Below, piece after piece: positions 55,219-63,159 of a DNA stretch of 64,000 bases. Each line of letters opens with the position of its first letter. Within the stretch, counting starts at the first letter, position 1. Under the pieces are notes generated by a model. That model had not been told where the DNA came from, searched no databases, and was given only the letters and a program-made list of their open reading frames with translations. The stretch is from CAZTGZ01 sp964613385 (lineage in GTDB: Bacteria; Bacteroidota; Bacteroidia; NS11-12g; UBA9320), in contig CAZTGZ010000008.1 in the NCBI GenBank assembly GCA_964613385.1, forward strand, positions 1 through 64,000. Direction: 5' to 3'. The position numbers and the translations under genes were made by a program.

Positions 55219-56768
55219 TCAGGACAAATTGAATTTTATACCCTGCGCCAGCGGCATATCCTTCCCGTAATTAATGGTATTCGTTTGACGGCGCATATAG
55301 CTTTTCCAGGCGTCGCTTCCCGACTCGCGACCGCCTCCGGTTTCCTTTTCTCCACCAAAGGCACCACCTATTTCGGCTCCGCTGGTTCCAATATTTACAT
55401 TGGCGATACCGCAATCGGAACCTCTGCTCGATAAAAATATTTCAGATTCTCTAAGGTCCTGCGTAAAAATTGCTGAACTCAGGCCTTGCCTTACATCATT
55501 TTGCATGGCTATGGCTTCATCGAGCGTATGGTATTTCAGCAGATATACGATGGGCGCAAAGGTCTCTTCCTGAACTATCTTGNNNNNNNNNNNNNNNNNN
55601 NNNNNNNNNNNNNNNNNNNNNNNNAACAGCCGGATTCATACCCTTCACCTATCAATATTTCGCCTCCGTAAATAATCCTTCCTCCCTCGTTTTCAACTTC
55701 TTCTACGGCCAATTTGAAATTTTGCACCGCTTGTTTATCTATCAAAGGACCCATATGCATATGTTCATCCAAAGGATTTCCAATTTGTACGCTTTGATAG
55801 GCTTTTTTCAATCTGGCTTTGAACGTATCATACACCGATTCATGCACGATTAATCTTCGAATGCTGGTGCAGCGCTGTCCTGCTGTTCCAATGGCGCCAA
55901 ACACGCAGGCTTTCAGGGCCTGATCCAGGTCAGCATTGGCCGTTACAATCACCGCATTATTGCCTCCAAGTTCCAGCAAGGTATGGCCCAATCGGCCTCC
56001 AACAACCTGTGCTACCCGCTTTCCCATTTTCACAGATCCTGTGGCAGAAACCAAGGCTACACGTGTATCTCTCGACATCATTTCACCCACGCGGAAATCG
56101 CCGATAAGCAGATTGAATATTCCTTCGGGCATGTGATTTTCAATCAGAACATCTTTCAAAATATGAAAACAGGCTATGGCCGATAAAGGCGTCTTTTCGC
56201 TGGGTTTCCATATGGTAACGTTGCCGCAAACCGCAGCTATCATGGCATTCCAACTCCAAACAGCCACGGGAAAATTAAAAGCGGATATAATTCCGGTAAT
56301 GCCCAATGGATGCCATTGTTCAAACATCCGGTGATTTGGTCTTTCGCTTTGAATGGTTAATCCGTACAACTGCCGGCTCAAACCCACGGCAAAGTCGCAG
56401 ATATCGATCATTTCCTGCACTTCTCCCATGCCTTCCTGCAGGCTTTTTCCCATTTCATAGGAGACCAACATCCCTAAATCCTGTTTACGGTTACGGAGTT
56501 TATTGCCAAATTTTCGGATGATTTCGCCTCTTTTGGGGGCGGGTAAACTTCTCCAATATTCGAATGCCGGGCCCGCAACGCGCAATACATGTTCGTATTC
56601 GCTCTGAGTAGCGTAAACTACTTTTGCAATCTCCTGACCGTCTACCGGTGATACAATAGATTTTTGTTCCGAACCCAAAGGAGTTACCCACTGAGTACCG
56701 GTGCACATACTTTCATTGATTGCTCTGATTCCCAGTTTTTCGAGAATCTGACCCATCGTCCTGCTCAT
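55219..56768 (-). CDS. ALDH7-type aldehyde dehydrogenase (aminoadipate-semialdehyde type), with an assembly gap
   Basis: The N-part runs from 56768 and shows 'FNFPVAVWSWNAMIA', 'WKPSEKTPLSA', catalytic E266 in 'LLELGGNN' and nucleophile C300 in 'GTAGQRCTSIRR'. The C-part after the 42-N gap (55583-55624) continues 'NVNIGTSGAEIGGAFGGEKE' and 'GRESGSDAWKSYMRR'. This matches the ALDH7 (antiquitin, alpha-aminoadipate semialdehyde dehydrogenase) family. If the real gap is 43 bases the product has 516 residues, the usual length. It oxidises an aldehyde with NAD+, probably in lysine catabolism. A -7 box (56782-56789) lies 13 bases before the ATG. Confidence 0.9.
55583..55624. other. Assembly gap (42 N) inside the ALDH7 gene
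   Basis: The frames of both sides agree if the true length is 1 modulo 3, for instance 43 bases. Confidence 0.95.
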
Positions 56769-56781
56769 AATTCGCTTTTTA

Positions 56782-56789
56782 CAAAAATA
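56782..56789 (-). promoter_or_regulatory. -7 box (TATTTTTG) of the ALDH7-mpl operon
   Basis: On the minus strand TATTTTTG fits TAnnTTTG, 13 bases before the ATG at 56768; a -33 element was not seen. Confidence 0.4.
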
Positions 56790-56828
56790 CGATGCTTTTT
56801 GAAGTAATGGGAAGATTAAGGCTTTTCA

Positions 56829-56836
56829 TATATTTA
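56829..56836 (+). promoter_or_regulatory. Imperfect -7 box (TATATTTA) of the molybdenum-cofactor operon
   Basis: TATATTTA misses only the final G of TAnnTTTG and again ends four bases before the start codon (56841). A TTTG at 56798-56801 is 27 bases upstream, too far for a usual -33 element. Confidence 0.3.
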
Positions 56837-56840
56837 CCCA

Positions 56841-57851
56841 ATGAATTCCGAAAAGTCAGATTCTTTCGGTACCCGCGAATTTCACTTGACAGCCTTGTGG
56901 GCTTTAAATGAAACTGCACTTGGCGGACTCCTGCACGCCTTAAAAATTCCGGTCACCGGTTTTTTTGTTGGCGGATTCGCGGTATTAATCATTGGTTTAC
57001 TGGCCAACGGAAAACAAAGTTGGTCCATTATCCTGCGTTCCATGATGGTGGTTCTGCTCATTAAAGCCGCTGCCAGTCCGCATTCCCCGCCCATGGCCTA
57101 TATCGCCGTTGCTTTTCAGGGCATCAGCGGAGCATTGTTTTATTCCTTACTCCCGCATCGCTTTGCTTCCATCCTATTTGCAGTTTTGGCCATGGTTGAG
57201 TCCTGTCTTCAAAAATTAATCATGACTACTTTGATATTTGGTCAACGCTTTTGGAAAGCCCTCGATTCATTGGCAGCTGATGTTTTCAACCTATTTTCCT
57301 GGCAACCCAATGTGCAGATCAGCCTTTGGATTGTAATAGCTTATACAGTGGTGTACGCCACCTGGGGACTGATCCTGGGAATATGGATACTCCGGCTACC
57401 GGCGCAGATAGAAAAGCGGAAAACCCTTTACCAGAATCTTCCCTTGGGAGATGATATCCCTGAAATTCAGCGCAAACGCCATAAATTAAAAATATTCGCC
57501 CTTGGATGGATTTCGTTGGTTTTATATACCATTCTCATGTTCATAACCGCAAGGGAAGGTCAAAAATGGCAGCAGGCACTGTTTTCGATTCTGCGCGCCC
57601 TGAGTGTTTTATTATTCCTCTGGTTGGCGGTTAAACCACTGCTCACCTATATCATACAGCGGTGGCTTGGAAAAAAGAAACACCAATACAGCAAAACGGT
57701 TAATCATATACTTGAATTTCTGCCCGGTTGGAAAGGGAAAATATTCCCCTTGTATCGATTTATCGGCCAACAACATAAAGGCATTCAGAAATACAGGGAA
57801 TTCGTACTGGCACTTTTCGTTGTGTTTTTATACCCTCCTGAAAATGAGTAA
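56841..57851 (+). CDS. Integral membrane protein, ECF-transporter S-component-like
   Basis: The 336-residue protein has about six transmembrane helices in residues 20-190 and two or three more at 225-275. The first part, 'LTALWALNETALGGLLHALKIPVTGFFVGG', resembles the opening of ECF transporter S components, which bind a substrate in the membrane. The second half contains a basic loop (RKRHKLK) and a C-terminal helix pair. It overlaps the next gene by 8 bases and leads a run of NTPase, MobA, FdhD and DUF7009 genes. In that context it may carry molybdate, or a vitamin for the cofactor, but this is inference. Confidence 0.55.
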   Translation: MNSEKSDSFGTREFHLTALWALNETALGGLLHALKIPVTGFFVGGFAVLIIGLLANGKQSWSIILRSMMVVLLIKAAASPHSPPMAYIAVAFQGISGALFYSLLPHRFASILFAVLAMVESCLQKLIMTTLIFGQRFWKALDSLAADVFNLFSWQPNVQISLWIVIAYTVVYATWGLILGIWILRLPAQIEKRKTLYQNLPLGDDIPEIQRKRHKLKIFALGWISLVLYTILMFITAREGQKWQQALFSILRALSVLLFLWLAVKPLLTYIIQRWLGKKKHQYSKTVNHILEFLPGWKGKIFPLYRFIGQQHKGIQKYREFVLALFVVFLYPPENE

Positions 57852-58326
57852 AATATACATTTATTCAGCGACGGTACATAGCGGAAAAACCAGTCGACTA
57901 AGAAAATACATACAGAACAAATCTTCGGTTTATGGCCTGCTGTGCCCCGATGTTGATGGGCTCCGGGTAATCGAAGAACTTGACACGGGAATAGTTTACC
58001 CTTTTCAGACAGAATCTTCCCAGGAGGTCGTTTCTGTAGGGAAATACTTATTTCTGGAATCAGGATTTAAAAGAGGACAGGAAATCATTCATAGCCTTGA
58101 TTCAAAAAGTCAGGGTCTTTATGTGATCGATGAGATTGGAAAACTGGAAATGAAAGATCAGGGCTTTGAACCTGCGTTTTCTGCCTTTCTTTCTTCTTTC
58201 AAACAAAGAACTGATGCATCCGAACTCATTCTGGTGGTTCGTGACTATCTGTTGGAAGATGCGAAATTAAAATACGATTTGAACCAAGCGTTTACCATTG
58301 GACATGACTTCTTCGATGCACCCTGA
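57844..58326 (+). CDS. THEP1-like P-loop NTPase
   Basis: From the ATG at 57844 (MSKIYIYSA) the protein has 160 residues. The P-loop is A9-TVHSGK15-T16 and Walker B is 'YVIDEIGKLEMKD', the pattern of the THEP1/nucleoside-triphosphatase family. The end 'LILVVRDYLLEDAKLKYDL' is usual. Such NTPases accompany molybdenum-cofactor genes and may fuel or check nucleotide handling (compare the DUF2478 NTPases). It overlaps the membrane protein and the mobA start, showing tight coupling. Confidence 0.78.
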   Translation: MSKIYIYSATVHSGKTSRLRKYIQNKSSVYGLLCPDVDGLRVIEELDTGIVYPFQTESSQEVVSVGKYLFLESGFKRGQEIIHSLDSKSQGLYVIDEIGKLEMKDQGFEPAFSAFLSSFKQRTDASELILVVRDYLLEDAKLKYDLNQAFTIGHDFFDAP

Positions 58327-58903
58327 TATAGTTGCTCTGATATTGGCCGGCGGTAAGAGCAGCCGAATGGGACAACCGAAAGCCTGGATAGACTACCACG
58401 GAGCACCACAAGTACTGTATTTGCAAGATATGCTGAAAGAACTTTGTGCAAATGTGTGCATCTCTGCCAATGAATGGCCCGAACATTTACCAAACTATAC
58501 CATTATTCCGGATCATCCTTCTTTGACAGGACATGGGCCCATTAGCGGACTATTGAGTGCATTTTTACTGCTGAAAAAACCCATTTTACTGATCGCCTGT
58601 GATTACCCGTATCTGGAAAAAAAGCATATTCATTTCTTATTATCAAATCGCGACAAATATGCCCCGATAACCGGATATAAAAACTCTGAAGGTCGACCTG
58701 AACCCTTGTGCACCTTATATGAATACAGCGCATTGGAACAACTTCAGAACGAACTTGCTCAGGGAAATGACAGTTTGTACAAATGGTTGCTAGGCCAGAA
58801 TTCACACTGGTTGAAGGCTGAATCTGAAAAAATGTTTATGGGTGCAGACACTCCGGAACAGGCAGAGGCATGGAAGCAAGCGTTGGGAAGGGATATCGGG
58901 TAG
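58316..58903 (+). CDS. mobA: Molybdenum cofactor guanylyltransferase
   Basis: I prefer the ATG at 58316 (MHPDIVALILAGG), giving 195 residues; it overlaps the NTPase end by 11 bases. MobA links GMP to molybdopterin to form the guanine-dinucleotide cofactor used by formate dehydrogenase and other DMSO-reductase family enzymes. Motifs: 'LILAGGKSSRMGQPKAWIDY' (GTP and Mg binding), 'GHGPISGLLSAF', 'LIACDYPYLEKKHI'. Upstream starts at 58298 (MDMTSS) are possible. Confidence 0.93.
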   Translation: MHPDIVALILAGGKSSRMGQPKAWIDYHGAPQVLYLQDMLKELCANVCISANEWPEHLPNYTIIPDHPSLTGHGPISGLLSAFLLLKKPILLIACDYPYLEKKHIHFLLSNRDKYAPITGYKNSEGRPEPLCTLYEYSALEQLQNELAQGNDSLYKWLLGQNSHWLKAESEKMFMGADTPEQAEAWKQALGRDIG

Positions 58904-58915
58904 ATTTTATTACAT

Positions 58916-59770
58916 TTGAATTCCGTGCAGCAATCCATTAGTCAACGAAAAATTACGCGATACGAGCGTGGCTCCTTGCAGGAATTGAAGGACGAACTGG
59001 CCATGGAAGAACCTTTGGAAATCAGGCTGCACTGGACGGATAACGGGAAAGATGAACAAAGAAACATCAGCATTACCATGCGCACACCGGGAGCCGATGA
59101 GGATTTGGTCTTAGGATTCCTGTTTACTGAGGGTATCATTCAAAACAGGTCGCAGGTAGAGAAGGCAGAGCACTTGATCGTTCCCTGGAGCGGACAAGCC
59201 GATCCGAATGTGATGGTGGTAACATTGAAACCGGGTGAAAATCCGGATATAGCCAAGTTGGAAAGGCATTTTTATACCACCTCAAGTTGCGGAGTTTGCG
59301 GTAAGAGCTCCATTGAAGCCATACATACATTAAAAAGGACACGGCAGCTTTCCATAGACTGGACCGTGGATGCGCATTGGCTAACAGAATTACCCATTCG
59401 TTTGAGAGAGGCGCAGGCTGTATTCGAAAGTACCGGAGGACTGCACGCATCGGCCTTTTTTGTGCCCGATGGAGCATTGATTCAACTGCGGGAAGATGTT
59501 GGCAGACACAATGCCTTGGACAAACTGATCGGATCAACCCTGAAAAATGGATTTGAGGATTGGCGACAAATGGTTCTTTTACTGAGTGGAAGGGCCAGTT
59601 TTGAATTGATACAAAAGGCTGCAATGGCTGAAATTCAAGTAGTTGCCGCGGTTGGTGCCCCCTCAAGTCTGGCCGTTGATCTGGCCACGGATTTTGGGAT
59701 TACCCTTTGTGGTTTTCTAAAATCTGATCGTTTTAATATATATTCACATCCACAAAGAATACGGTCATGA
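58916..59770 (+). CDS. fdhD: Formate dehydrogenase accessory sulfurtransferase
   Basis: FdhD passes sulfur from a cysteine desulfurase to the bis-MGD cofactor, activating formate dehydrogenase. The 284-residue product has the conserved cysteine pair C125-G-V-C128 ('SSCGVCGKSS'), 'GGLHASAFF' and 'REDVGRHNALDKLIG'. The start is TTG at 58916 or GTG at 58925; no ATG precedes the fold. It overlaps DUF7009 by four bases. No formate dehydrogenase structural gene lies in the window, so the client is encoded elsewhere. Confidence 0.95.
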   Translation: MNSVQQSISQRKITRYERGSLQELKDELAMEEPLEIRLHWTDNGKDEQRNISITMRTPGADEDLVLGFLFTEGIIQNRSQVEKAEHLIVPWSGQADPNVMVVTLKPGENPDIAKLERHFYTTSSCGVCGKSSIEAIHTLKRTRQLSIDWTVDAHWLTELPIRLREAQAVFESTGGLHASAFFVPDGALIQLREDVGRHNALDKLIGSTLKNGFEDWRQMVLLLSGRASFELIQKAAMAEIQVVAAVGAPSSLAVDLATDFGITLCGFLKSDRFNIYSHPQRIRS

Positions 59771-60141
59771 AAATACGCATTAAAGGAAATTTTATTCGTT
59801 ACCGTTTGACCCAATCGGAAGTTAAAGCCTTAAGCGAACAGGGATATTTCGAGGAGCAAACAGTATTTGCACCGGGAAAAGTATTCACCTACCGATTGGA
59901 GGCTTCGGACAAACACGAGCATTTATCTGCTGATTTTGAGTACAATACCATCACCATGTTTTTGCCAAAATCTGATGCCGGCCAATGGTATTTTATTGAC
60001 AAGGTTGGGTATGAACACAGTATTCATACCGAACAGGGGGAGCTGATGTTGTTGCTGGAAAAGGATTTCGTATGTCTGGATGAAACCGTGGAGGATCAAA
60101 GCGACAATTATCCGCATCCGATGGTGGATGGTCATAAATAG
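59767..60141 (+). CDS. DUF7009-family protein
   Basis: The 124-residue protein begins 'MKIRIKGNFIRYRLTQSEVKAL' and ends 'LLLEKDFVCLDETVEDQSDNYPHP', the DUF7009 pattern found next to molybdenum-cofactor genes. It is soluble and beta-rich. An ATGA overlap couples it to fdhD. The biochemical role is unknown, perhaps cofactor insertion or a chaperone for the molybdoenzyme. Confidence 0.82.
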   Translation: MKIRIKGNFIRYRLTQSEVKALSEQGYFEEQTVFAPGKVFTYRLEASDKHEHLSADFEYNTITMFLPKSDAGQWYFIDKVGYEHSIHTEQGELMLLLEKDFVCLDETVEDQSDNYPHPMVDGHK

Positions 60142-60148
60142 GGGTATA

Positions 60149-60182
60149 CATGTTGCAGCCTAGCATGCTAGGCTGCAACATG
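60149..60182. repeat. 34-bp perfect palindrome between convergent genes
   Basis: The sequence 60149-60182 equals its own reverse complement over all 34 bases, with TAGCATGCTA at the centre (60161-60170) and no loop. It lies between the DUF7009 stop (60141) and the stop of the opposite-strand gene (60184). It lacks a T-run, so it is not a textbook terminator, though it could stop transcription from both sides or be a REP-like repeat. Confidence 0.9.
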
Positions 60183-60183
60183 G

Positions 60184-63159
60184 CTACCTAACCACCCTTA
60201 TCTCTCCCTTTAAATGTACATTTTCCGATTTTCCTGTTTTGCCTTCTATCTGAAACCAATATACCCCAGGAGGAACTGTTTCTCCCTGTATTTTACCATC
60301 CCATTGTTTGCCTTCTGATATTTTCTCTCCCCATCTGTTGTAAATGCGCATGGTATATTCCTTAAATCCGATGTTAAATGGTTCAAATTGGTCGTTTAAT
60401 CCATCGCCGTTCGGACTGAATGTATTGGGCACAAAGATGACCGCTTCATAACCCACACAAGCAGTATTGCTGTAACTGATTAAATCCGGGTTATGACCAT
60501 TTATGGCCGCAATCCGATAGCAGCGTTCATATTGTCCGTTTTGAATAAATTGGGCATCGTTATAGTTGAGCGTTTCGGTGTTCTTCAATGGCTCATATAC
60601 CCCGCTTTTCTGAACCTCTACTACATAAGTGGCTATACCTCCCAACTCCTGCCAATCTTCATAGGCCGTCCATTGTAATAAGGCCCCTTTGTTTTCCTTA
60701 TTTTCTCCTTGCAGAAGCACAACCTTGCCAATATTGCTCATGGGTGTAGGTTGGTCGCATACATTTATGGCCTGTACATGGTAAATACCGACTTTTTGAC
60801 TATTCAGTTCATCCAAATAGAACGTATCTATTAAAGTGCTGAGTTGAACGTTGTCTTTATACAGTTGGTATCCCTTAGCATGAGGATGTGCGCTCCATGC
60901 TATTTTTGTATTTTCATTCTCAACCGAGGCTTTCCATAGCGTAGGAATGTATCCATGCTCAAAACCCGGTTTTACCCGGATAGTTTGTGTATCTGTGGTG
61001 ATACAGCCGGTAGAGCCGAAAAGTTCTTGTACTAAGATATAGTTCTGTGTTTGTGGCAAGATGTGATCATACGTTTTAGGGGCTGAACCCGGATTTGTGA
61101 TAACCATCGTCGCAGTTCCATCACCCCATTGCCAACGAACCGAATCAATTGGGTCTGTATAGCTTCGGGATGCTGTGATTGCCAATGGACTGCAACCTTC
61201 TGCAGATGGATTCAAGGAGATACCCGGGCGCGGAGCAGGAAGAATATTTACCTGTTGATTTAGGGTAAAGGTATCGGAACAAAAGCCGTCATTGGCCACG
61301 AGGCTGACCCGGTATAGACCGTTTTGGATATAGGCATGAGACACAGAACCTTGTGCTGCTGTTGGCATGGCAGCAAAGGATAAAGAAGTATCTAAGCCAT
61401 TGCCGAAATGCCAATAGTAGGAGTACGCTGAAGGGGGCAGACCTGAAAAGCGGGGTTTAAAGGAAGAAGTATTTTTAAAATGATGGGCGATCCATTGGCA
61501 GCCTGCAGTATCTGAGACGGTAAACCCGGCCGCGGGGGGAGGGTGAATCGTGATGCTGTCGCTGTACCACACATATCCACCGACATCATTAATGGCTTTG
61601 AGTTTTACGAAATATTGACCCGGTAATACATATTGATGACCCACTCCCCACACCTTGGATAATGCCATATTTCTTTGGCCCGGGATAGTAAGTTTTAGTG
61701 ATTCATCCAATTCACAACTGTCACCATCTCCAAAATAAAAGCGATAACGGCTAAAGTTTTGACTGTCTGTGAGGTTCTCAAATTGTGCAAATTGTCCTGA
61801 GCAAGGAGATGAATGCCTGAATTTAACCGGTTTATAATGATCATGGGTATAGCCCAAATGGAAATTGCCACTTAAATCATCCGGAAAGGTGCCCCAGGGA
61901 TTTTGTATGGCATCATACACAATTTTACAATCCGTGCCTAATTTATCCGGATACTGAATATAAGATAAAGTGTTCAATCTTGATATAAAACTATTGAGAT
62001 AAATTTTGCCATTAGGCCCCAATTTTAAATTTGAACTAATGGGGCGGTTATCATCTACGATTACCATAGGACTATTGGCTTTGGGATAAGGTAACCGATA
62101 CAAATTAGGTTCTCCCACATCGGGATACAAATTGTATTGCCATAGCTGATTATATCGAAAATCCTGGTCCAATACCATCGCATACAATAAGCTATCATTC
62201 GGGGAGAACTCAACTCCAAAAATCGAAGTATAATAAAAGTATTTAGTAGGAATAGGGTTGTGTACTTTGGCACTAAAATGAAGATTTGTCATTTTTGTTG
62301 TCTTGCCTGTTACTGGGTCAAAATCTAAAACATCTATCCTGTTATTTGCAGTGGGATATCCCCAAATTACAGGGAAATCAGGTGGTTCTCCAATAGAGTC
62401 AAATTTTTTTAGGCTGGCAATTGCAATTGCGGTTCCTTTTTGATTAAAAACTATTGATGAATGATAAGAATATGTGGCAGAATATGGAATAAAAATACTG
62501 GTATCAATACCAGTTTCTGGTTTATAGCGAATAAAAAACAGACTGTCAGAGGTGCCCCCTATAATCCAATAGACATTTAATTTCGGATAAAACCTACAAT
62601 TTATTGTATGAACACCATCTCTAAAAGGTTTTCGAAAATATTCCTGTTTGAATCGATTTCCTACTTTGATTTCCGTTTGTTTAATACTATTTTCTATATC
62701 TACTTTTACTTGTGTTAGTGTATAAATTAAATTGGTGTCGTTATCTGAATCAAATCCTCTCTGTCTATGCCAATAGAAAAAATCTAATCTATTCGAATCA
62801 GAAGATTTGCAATAAATTCCCATATGTTCACTGTTTTTCCCAATTTTAACTTTATCGGTTATTGTGTTTATTAACAAAAGGGTATCTAAATCTGAATAAA
62901 ACCTTAATTTTCCTGCATTGTTTACATAGCTATATCTGCTACCTGCATAATGGTAACTCGAGACCCTGAGTCCTGATAGATTGAATTTTTCAACAACAGG
63001 CGNNNNNNNNNNAGGCGGCTCCTGATTGAAGTTAATCAAGTAATTTTGTCTAAAACTCCCGTAATTCCAATAATTGGACTCCTGTGCAATTAATTGCGAA
63101 CTCAATACATGTGCCATCAAAATGATGCACCATTTTAAATTATGAATATTAAATATCAC
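60184..63159 (-). CDS. T9SS type B cargo protein with PKD domains
   Basis: About 991 residues with a signal peptide ending near 'SSQLIAQ'. Residues 30-430 have a WD/NHL-like pattern of short strands ('IIGGTSDSLFFIRYKPETG', 'FGVEFSPNDSLLYAMV'), as in many Bacteroidota surface proteins. PKD-like modules lie near 455-640 ('YRFYFGDGDSCE', 'YYWHFGNGLD') and 640-720 ('VRWQWGDGTATMV'). The C-terminus is a CHU_C domain ('FVPNTFSPNGDGLNDQFEP', 'RIYNRWGEKISEGKQWDG'). A 10-N gap (63003-63012) falls after residue ~49. It overlaps the upstream type A gene by four bases. Confidence 0.9.
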   Translation of the reverse strand: MIFNIHNLKWCIILMAHVLSSQLIAQESNYWNYGSFRQNYLINFNQEPPXXXXPVVEKFNLSGLRVSSYHYAGSRYSYVNNAGKLRFYSDLDTLLLINTITDKVKIGKNSEHMGIYCKSSDSNRLDFFYWHRQRGFDSDNDTNLIYTLTQVKVDIENSIKQTEIKVGNRFKQEYFRKPFRDGVHTINCRFYPKLNVYWIIGGTSDSLFFIRYKPETGIDTSIFIPYSATYSYHSSIVFNQKGTAIAIASLKKFDSIGEPPDFPVIWGYPTANNRIDVLDFDPVTGKTTKMTNLHFSAKVHNPIPTKYFYYTSIFGVEFSPNDSLLYAMVLDQDFRYNQLWQYNLYPDVGEPNLYRLPYPKANSPMVIVDDNRPISSNLKLGPNGKIYLNSFISRLNTLSYIQYPDKLGTDCKIVYDAIQNPWGTFPDDLSGNFHLGYTHDHYKPVKFRHSSPCSGQFAQFENLTDSQNFSRYRFYFGDGDSCELDESLKLTIPGQRNMALSKVWGVGHQYVLPGQYFVKLKAINDVGGYVWYSDSITIHPPPAAGFTVSDTAGCQWIAHHFKNTSSFKPRFSGLPPSAYSYYWHFGNGLDTSLSFAAMPTAAQGSVSHAYIQNGLYRVSLVANDGFCSDTFTLNQQVNILPAPRPGISLNPSAEGCSPLAITASRSYTDPIDSVRWQWGDGTATMVITNPGSAPKTYDHILPQTQNYILVQELFGSTGCITTDTQTIRVKPGFEHGYIPTLWKASVENENTKIAWSAHPHAKGYQLYKDNVQLSTLIDTFYLDELNSQKVGIYHVQAINVCDQPTPMSNIGKVVLLQGENKENKGALLQWTAYEDWQELGGIATYVVEVQKSGVYEPLKNTETLNYNDAQFIQNGQYERCYRIAAINGHNPDLISYSNTACVGYEAVIFVPNTFSPNGDGLNDQFEPFNIGFKEYTMRIYNRWGEKISEGKQWDGKIQGETVPPGVYWFQIEGKTGKSENVHLKGEIRVVR
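63003..63012. other. Assembly gap (10 N) inside the type B cargo gene
   Basis: Both sides of this gap stay in the same frame, so the true length is probably 1 modulo 3. Confidence 0.95.
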
